Source of the DNA: a virus | Length of the DNA: 45,642 nt | Direction: 5' to 3' (one strand) | Virus record (IMG/VR): IMGVR_UViG_3300030388_000748 | Span: 1 to 45,642 of that record | In this document: positions 40,867 through 45,642 of the stretch, one piece after another | How the letters are laid out: each line of letters starts with the position of its first letter | How positions within the stretch are numbered: the first letter of the stretch is position 1 | Notes under the pieces: generated by a model | What the model was told of the DNA's origin: nothing | The model's input: the letters and a program-made list of their open reading frames with translations, nothing else | Database searches by the model: none | Position numbers and translations under genes: made by a program

Positions 40867-43800
40867 TTATAGTGTTGTATAACCAATGGCAATTAACTCA
40901 GCTTTTACTAAATTATAGAAAACTGATTGTGCCGCTCCAGGGGTTACATTACTAGAATATGTTATTCTTGTAGGTGCTCCACTTGACTCAGGGAATAATG
41001 ATTGTGTTGTTGGATTATAAGCTAAAGCTTCTGGTAAATAAGATCCACTGAATCCATTTGCAGTTCTACCACCTGTTCCTACAAAACCACCGTTATTTAA
41101 TAATGGTCCTAAATCTGGTGTACTTCCATTTACTTTAAAGAATATACCTCTATAGATACTATTATTACCAGCTGCTGTCTCCATAGTGCTAATATAATTT
41201 TTTACACTATTTACATCAGTTAGTATTTCAGGGACTGTAGAGTTTTGTCTATCTGCCCATGATCCAGATCCACTTCCTGTTAATTCATATTGACTTGATT
41301 CATCACCCCAACCCATAAATACAATATTCACTGCACCTGAAAAAGTAGCTAGACCACCTTGACCTCTGTTACCAAGCATATCTATTTGCCTTTCAGCACC
41401 AGAATGACCCCAATAAATATGTGAATCATATTGATCACGTCCATTTGTTGCTGCGTTAGTATTTGGAACTCCTCCAGCATTACCTACACCAGATTCAGTA
41501 CCTCCAGTTTGATAATAATCTTGATACAAGTTTCTAAAGTTTGTTACATCTGCATAATCTGCTACATAAAGTGCTTCAGTCATTGTAAACGTAGTTGTAG
41601 AACTATTAGGAGATGTATTAACAGAATCCAATGTACATGAATTAGTAGCTAAGTTAATTGCAGTAACTAATGTTCCAGCAGTAATACCAGTACCACTAAC
41701 TTCCATACCAACTCTTACACATAGACCTGCAGATTTAGTAGTACCATTAGGATTACTTACAAATTGAGTATCAGGCTGAGAAACATCAAAATTAAAAGTA
41801 TTATTATTTGTAGGACCATTTGATTTAGCAAAAACCTTTGGTATACTAGACATTTGTGCTGTTACTTTAATTGTACTATTCATAGATCCTGAAACATCAC
41901 TCCAATTTACAAAGTATGTATCTTTTGTTACAGCTAATCCACCAATTACAAAACTTTGTGAATCTGATAAGAAATCCGGATCAGTTACAGTAAGTGTAAC
42001 AGTATAGCTACCACCAGTAGGAGGATAAGTACCACTTAATGTTCCAGTACAATCTCCATTATCAACAAAAGTTAACCATGGTGCAGCTGGAGTACTAGCA
42101 AAAGTATATGTTAATAGATTACATGGGTGATCAGGATCATTTGTTGTCCAGTTATATGTCCATGTATCACCACCTGTTAAATTTGGATAAGTATTTGCAG
42201 TTACTGGATCAGTACTTGTCCAGATAGGTGCTTCTGCTATAGGAAGTACAATAATAGTTACTGTTGCTATATTACTAATACAATATCCATCAGTTGCAGA
42301 ATATGTAAATGAAGTTGTTCCATACCAATTTGCATCTGGTGTAAATGTATATGCACCAGTATTTACATTAAAGACAAGCGTTCCATTAGCAGGCTGTGTT
42401 ACTGCTGTATAAGTAAGACCATATCCTCCATAACCATCATCAACAACAGTTACTGTATTATTTAATACTGTATCTTCATTGATTGTTTGCACACTATTAC
42501 TAGCAACCGGACAACCATTGGTAGACATTACTTTACAACATGCATCCCAATATAACATTTTACTGTTACCTCCAGGGATAGCATAAGTAATATATTTAAA
42601 CTTAACTGACTCACCAAATAATAAAGTAGAAGTTGGATAACCATTATCTATTCCCGGTGTCCATGTAACTCTATTATTATATAAGCCACCTACTGGGCCC
42701 CATCCGTCAGGAAATCTAATAACATCATCTGTTAACAAAGTACCAGATAAAACATTTTCAGCAATTACTTCACCTTGTTGACCATCAGTTAAGTTGGTCA
42801 TACCTTTTATAACCGTAAATCCTACCTTACTAGTAGTTAAGTTAACAAAAGCATTATAAAAGTTTTGAGTCCAATCTAAAGTAGGGCTCATTGGTAATGT
42901 ATCAAAACCAACAGTAGGTATTATTGTTGCCGCATCTCTGAATTTAACTTCATTAGCTGCAGCAGGATCTCTTACTAATACTTGTATAAGTGTATCATCT
43001 TGTGCTACACTATCTAATTTTACTATACCTACATTTTGTAGTATACCATCGTTCTTAACTTGTGTAGCCGGGGTACCTGAGTTACCATCTTGAATAAGTA
43101 ATGAACAACCTAACGTATTTGAATCAGGAGTCCATAATGGAATTCTATATATATCACATACTTCTCCTACAATTGCAGCAGGATTATCTTGCCATGCAAA
43201 AGTAGTACCATCAGCAATTAAAATTTGATTTGCTGTTCCTACAGCTAGTTCTACTTTTAAATTGTTTACATCACCTTGCCATAATGATCCATATGTTAAT
43301 GCTTCAACCACATCATCATTAGCCCATATAACTCTACCATCAGCTAAACCAACAAGTACTTGTGATAGTTGACCAACATTACCTTGTGAATCTGTAATAG
43401 GTCCATTTAAAATAATATTAGAATGTAAAGTTGTAGTTGTTGTTGGAACAGCAGGAGATGCTGTAACGCTACCATGTTGTACATTTACTAAAGCAGTAAA
43501 AGTTACACCATCCATTGTAAAGTTAGCATCATCTTCTAGTAAACCTCCAGGGCCTACTATAACTATACGGTTATCTGTTAAAGAAGTAACTGTAGCTGTA
43601 CCATTAACTATTAGATTACCTCCAATAGAAATAGTATCACCTATAGCATTCTGAGTAATAATAGAATCTTTTAAAGTATCCCATGAACATGTTCCTTCTG
43701 GATTAGTATACACAGGAACAAAGCCTAAGTTACCTGAACCAGGCTGAGTTCTAGTTAGATCCTCAGTTGCTTGACATACAAGGTCTCCCCATTTAATTAC

Positions 43801-43956
43801 AAATGGTTCCATCTTTGGACTATAAACAGCACCAGTATTTAGTGTACTGTTTTGATATAGTTTACCAAACTCAAAATGATCTCTTACTTTATCAAGTTTG
43901 ATCTTCTTCTTGTTTCTCTTTAATAATCCAAGAACTTCTTGTATATAGATACTCAT
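40867..43956 (-). CDS. Large tail protein with Ig/cadherin-like domains and VWA-like metal site (1029 aa)
   Basis: The N-terminus (MSIYIQEVLGLLKRNKKKIK) parallels that of the 237-residue protein at 11979 and probably attaches to the virion. Beta-rich shaft segments follow. At residues 490-570 there is a cadherin/VCBS-like domain (NGTLVFNVNTGAYTFTPDAN, then WYGTTSFTYSATDGY), and at 575-675 a second Ig-like domain (DPDHPCNLLTYTFASTPAAP). At 683-695 FVNWSDVSGSMNS includes D687-x-S-x-S-M, the MIDAS motif of VWA domains, followed by a large C-terminal domain (about 340 residues). Such modules bind sugars, proteins or calcium; this is probably a receptor-binding fibre or spike. Confidence 0.74.
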   Translation of the reverse strand: MSIYIQEVLGLLKRNKKKIKLDKVRDHFEFGKLYQNSTLNTGAVYSPKMEPFVIKWGDLVCQATEDLTRTQPGSGNLGFVPVYTNPEGTCSWDTLKDSIITQNAIGDTISIGGNLIVNGTATVTSLTDNRIVIVGPGGLLEDDANFTMDGVTFTALVNVQHGSVTASPAVPTTTTTLHSNIILNGPITDSQGNVGQLSQVLVGLADGRVIWANDDVVEALTYGSLWQGDVNNLKVELAVGTANQILIADGTTFAWQDNPAAIVGEVCDIYRIPLWTPDSNTLGCSLLIQDGNSGTPATQVKNDGILQNVGIVKLDSVAQDDTLIQVLVRDPAAANEVKFRDAATIIPTVGFDTLPMSPTLDWTQNFYNAFVNLTTSKVGFTVIKGMTNLTDGQQGEVIAENVLSGTLLTDDVIRFPDGWGPVGGLYNNRVTWTPGIDNGYPTSTLLFGESVKFKYITYAIPGGNSKMLYWDACCKVMSTNGCPVASNSVQTINEDTVLNNTVTVVDDGYGGYGLTYTAVTQPANGTLVFNVNTGAYTFTPDANWYGTTSFTYSATDGYCISNIATVTIIVLPIAEAPIWTSTDPVTANTYPNLTGGDTWTYNWTTNDPDHPCNLLTYTFASTPAAPWLTFVDNGDCTGTLSGTYPPTGGSYTVTLTVTDPDFLSDSQSFVIGGLAVTKDTYFVNWSDVSGSMNSTIKVTAQMSSIPKVFAKSNGPTNNNTFNFDVSQPDTQFVSNPNGTTKSAGLCVRVGMEVSGTGITAGTLVTAINLATNSCTLDSVNTSPNSSTTTFTMTEALYVADYADVTNFRNLYQDYYQTGGTESGVGNAGGVPNTNAATNGRDQYDSHIYWGHSGAERQIDMLGNRGQGGLATFSGAVNIVFMGWGDESSQYELTGSGSGSWADRQNSTVPEILTDVNSVKNYISTMETAAGNNSIYRGIFFKVNGSTPDLGPLLNNGGFVGTGGRTANGFSGSYLPEALAYNPTTQSLFPESSGAPTRITYSSNVTPGAAQSVFYNLVKAELIAIGYTTL

Positions 43957-43979
43957 ATCTTTGTTTTTTATTTTTTAGT

Positions 43980-45642
43980 TTATTTGTACATTACAACATT
44001 AACCATTGCATTTAGTCTTGCTCCAGTGCTATCATTCGCAAATATAGTAAATGATGATGTGGATTTATCACTTATAACTACTGTAATGTCTTTATCTGTT
44101 TGAGATGATTGACCCTCAGTTGTAACGTTTACTAGGTATTGTACATTTGCCATAGGCACCGTCCAATTTACAGTATATAATCCAGTACTTGGTGATGCAT
44201 GTGTTACAGTTCCTAAATATGATGTATTACCTGAATTAACAGCACCTAAATTATTAACAGAAAAGTATGCTACAGGCATTATTACACTTGGTTGTGCAAT
44301 AAATTGTGTCCATAAACTACTTAATAATGCTTTTTTATCAGTTGTTGTTTTACTATCATGATAGATCATATAATCTTCAGCAATAGTAGGTTCTCCACCT
44401 CCTGCAGTTGGAGCACAAAATACTACACTGCTTGTACCAGCATAATTTACTGCAAATGTATCTGGAGTTGTTGATGAATCTATTGTTAAACCACATCCTG
44501 CCTGAGCGGCAAGAGTAGTAGGAGATGTCCAATTTCCATTACCTTCTAAGAACAGACCTGCAGAACCTGAAGGAGGTACATGACCAACTCTAGCTCCTCC
44601 ACCATATACATTAGAGTTTATATTAAGTACATTACCAGCTACAGATCCACTAAGTGGTACTGTATTTCCACTAGTTAAAGCAAAAGTTACTGATGTTACT
44701 CCGCCACCACTAGTTGCATAGTTAGGTATATTTAATACACCAGATATAAGAGTTGCAGCACCAGATGTACCAGTTGTTGTTATACTTGCTACTACATTGG
44801 TATCTGTCCAAGGTACATTAATTACACCTTGATCACTACCGTTTAATTGTAAACCATATGTTCTTTCAGCTTGTTCAGTTACAGGATTTGCATTAACGGC
44901 TTGGTCAACATCATTAAATAATTTAACACCACCTAAAATTACAGTTGTTGCAACAGGTAAAACATATCCACTTGGTACTGTTTGCCATGTTGCATCAGCT
45001 CTTAAAAATTTAGTTTGATCTCCAGCTGCTGATGCTGGTACTGCTCCTTTTAATCCACCTGCTCCAGCAGTTGCTGCAGTCATAGTATTAATAGAAATAG
45101 CTGGTGTAGTTCCACCAGTTGATATGATTGGTAATGTTCCTGTAACTGCTGTTACAGTTCCTCCACCTCCTGTATATTGAGGGATATTTAATACTCCACT
45201 TGTTAAAGTAGAAGGCCCTGATGTACCTGTAGTTGTTAAACTCGTAAATGGTACTGAAGGTATAACCGGAGTAGGTATGTTTAAAACAGTACCACTAAGG
45301 GTTGCTGCACCAGATCCTGTTGTTGTTAAAGTATTTTGTGTATTAGCGTAGTTAGGTACATTTAAAACTCCCGAAGTTAATGTAGATACTCCACTTGTTC
45401 CAGTTGTTGTTAAGCTAGTAAAAGCAGATGCACCTGGTGTAGGAATATTTAATACATTAGATATTAATGTTGCTGCTCCGGTACCTGTAGTCGTTAAACT
45501 ATTTACTTGTCCACTACCTGCTGCTGCATCAACCCAATCAAGTGTAGTTCCTGTACTAGACAATACTTGTCCTGCAGTTCCTAATTGATCATTAACATCT
45601 AAAATACCACCTGTTATTTTTATTCCAGTTGCTGCGGTTGCA
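43980..45642 (-). CDS. Repeat-rich tail fibre, 5' end beyond the window
   Basis: The frame stays open to the right edge: 26 more codons precede the TTG at 45563, encoding TGGILDVNDQLGTAGQV, a common fibre repeat entry. So the gene begins outside the window. Inside are at least five copies of L-T-T-T-G-T/S-G-x-x-T/S-L-x-S-G-V-L-N-I-P (about 18 residues each) and then a different domain (GGGTVTAVTGTLPIISTGGT, then YVLPVATTVILGGVKL). The C-terminal part (residues 430-527) has the look of a receptor-binding head (NVTTEGQSSQTDKDITVVIS). These repeats form trimeric beta-helices in other fibres, by analogy. Confidence 0.76.
   Translation of the reverse strand, partial: ATAATGIKITGGILDVNDQLGTAGQVLSSTGTTLDWVDAAAGSGQVNSLTTTGTGAATLISNVLNIPTPGASAFTSLTTTGTSGVSTLTSGVLNVPNYANTQNTLTTTGSGAATLSGTVLNIPTPVIPSVPFTSLTTTGTSGPSTLTSGVLNIPQYTGGGGTVTAVTGTLPIISTGGTTPAISINTMTAATAGAGGLKGAVPASAAGDQTKFLRADATWQTVPSGYVLPVATTVILGGVKLFNDVDQAVNANPVTEQAERTYGLQLNGSDQGVINVPWTDTNVVASITTTGTSGAATLISGVLNIPNYATSGGGVTSVTFALTSGNTVPLSGSVAGNVLNINSNVYGGGARVGHVPPSGSAGLFLEGNGNWTSPTTLAAQAGCGLTIDSSTTPDTFAVNYAGTSSVVFCAPTAGGGEPTIAEDYMIYHDSKTTTDKKALLSSLWTQFIAQPSVIMPVAYFSVNNLGAVNSGNTSYLGTVTHASPSTGLYTVNWTVPMANVQYLVNVTTEGQSSQTDKDITVVISDKSTSSFTIFANDSTGARLNAMVNVVMYK

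Overview
The window is a 45.6 kb piece of an AT-rich, tightly packed genome of a tailed phage. It most likely belongs to the crAss-like group (Crassvirales) and infects an aquatic, probably flavobacterium-like, member of the Bacteroidetes. The affiliation is inferred from the order terminase - portal - acidic head protein - capsid protein on one strand, an IHF-like protein and an amidase in the same late block, and a divergent replication block. That block holds an SF2 helicase, uracil-DNA glycosylase, DnaB-type ATPase, Sak4-type ATPase with an SSB-like partner, primase, RusA and a family B polymerase. The host guess rests on start codons preceded by A/T-rich leaders instead of Shine-Dalgarno sites, several matches to the Bacteroidetes promoter (TTTG - 19 to 21 bases - TANNTTTG), and a chaperonin resembling Bacteroidetes GroEL. 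TAA, TGA and TAG all end genes here, so no stop-codon reassignment is apparent. No tRNA gene, integrase, transposon or CRISPR array was seen.

Layout. (1) 1-13027, minus strand, read right to left: tail-associated proteins, three tiny very basic proteins, an amidase, IHF-like protein, nuclease, GroES, large terminase, portal, acidic head protein and the start of the capsid gene, which leaves the window on the left. (2) 13028-13267: divergent control region rich in C-runs. (3) 13268-16900, plus strand: a variable early segment with a tandem gene duplication, three consecutive lipoproteins, small membrane proteins and a winged-helix protein; a 17-base element recurs upstream of three of its genes. 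(4) 17011-40556, plus strand: replication, recombination and nucleotide-metabolism genes, a MoxR-type ATPase with a VWA/metallopeptidase partner, two paralogues of unknown function, full-length GroEL, and many tiny genes joined by ATGA or TAATG overlaps. One gene (21485-21904) lies on the opposite strand inside this block. (5) 40557-40680: convergent terminator or structured RNA. (6) 40676-45642, minus strand: a small protein, a 1029-residue tail protein with Ig/cadherin-like domains and a VWA-type metal-site motif, and a repeat-rich tail fibre that runs off the right end.

How the parts fit. Plus-strand genes look early: they would open the origin (DnaA-like and winged-helix proteins), prime and copy the DNA, recombine and resolve it, and adjust nucleotide pools (MazG-like and DUF5664-like enzymes). 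Minus-strand genes look late: they build and fill the capsid, build tail and fibres, and open the cell wall. The chaperonin is split between the programmes: GroES sits beside the terminase on the late strand and GroEL beside the polymerase on the early strand, 30 kb apart. The giant virion RNA polymerase genes typical of crAss-like phages are not in this window and may lie outside it.
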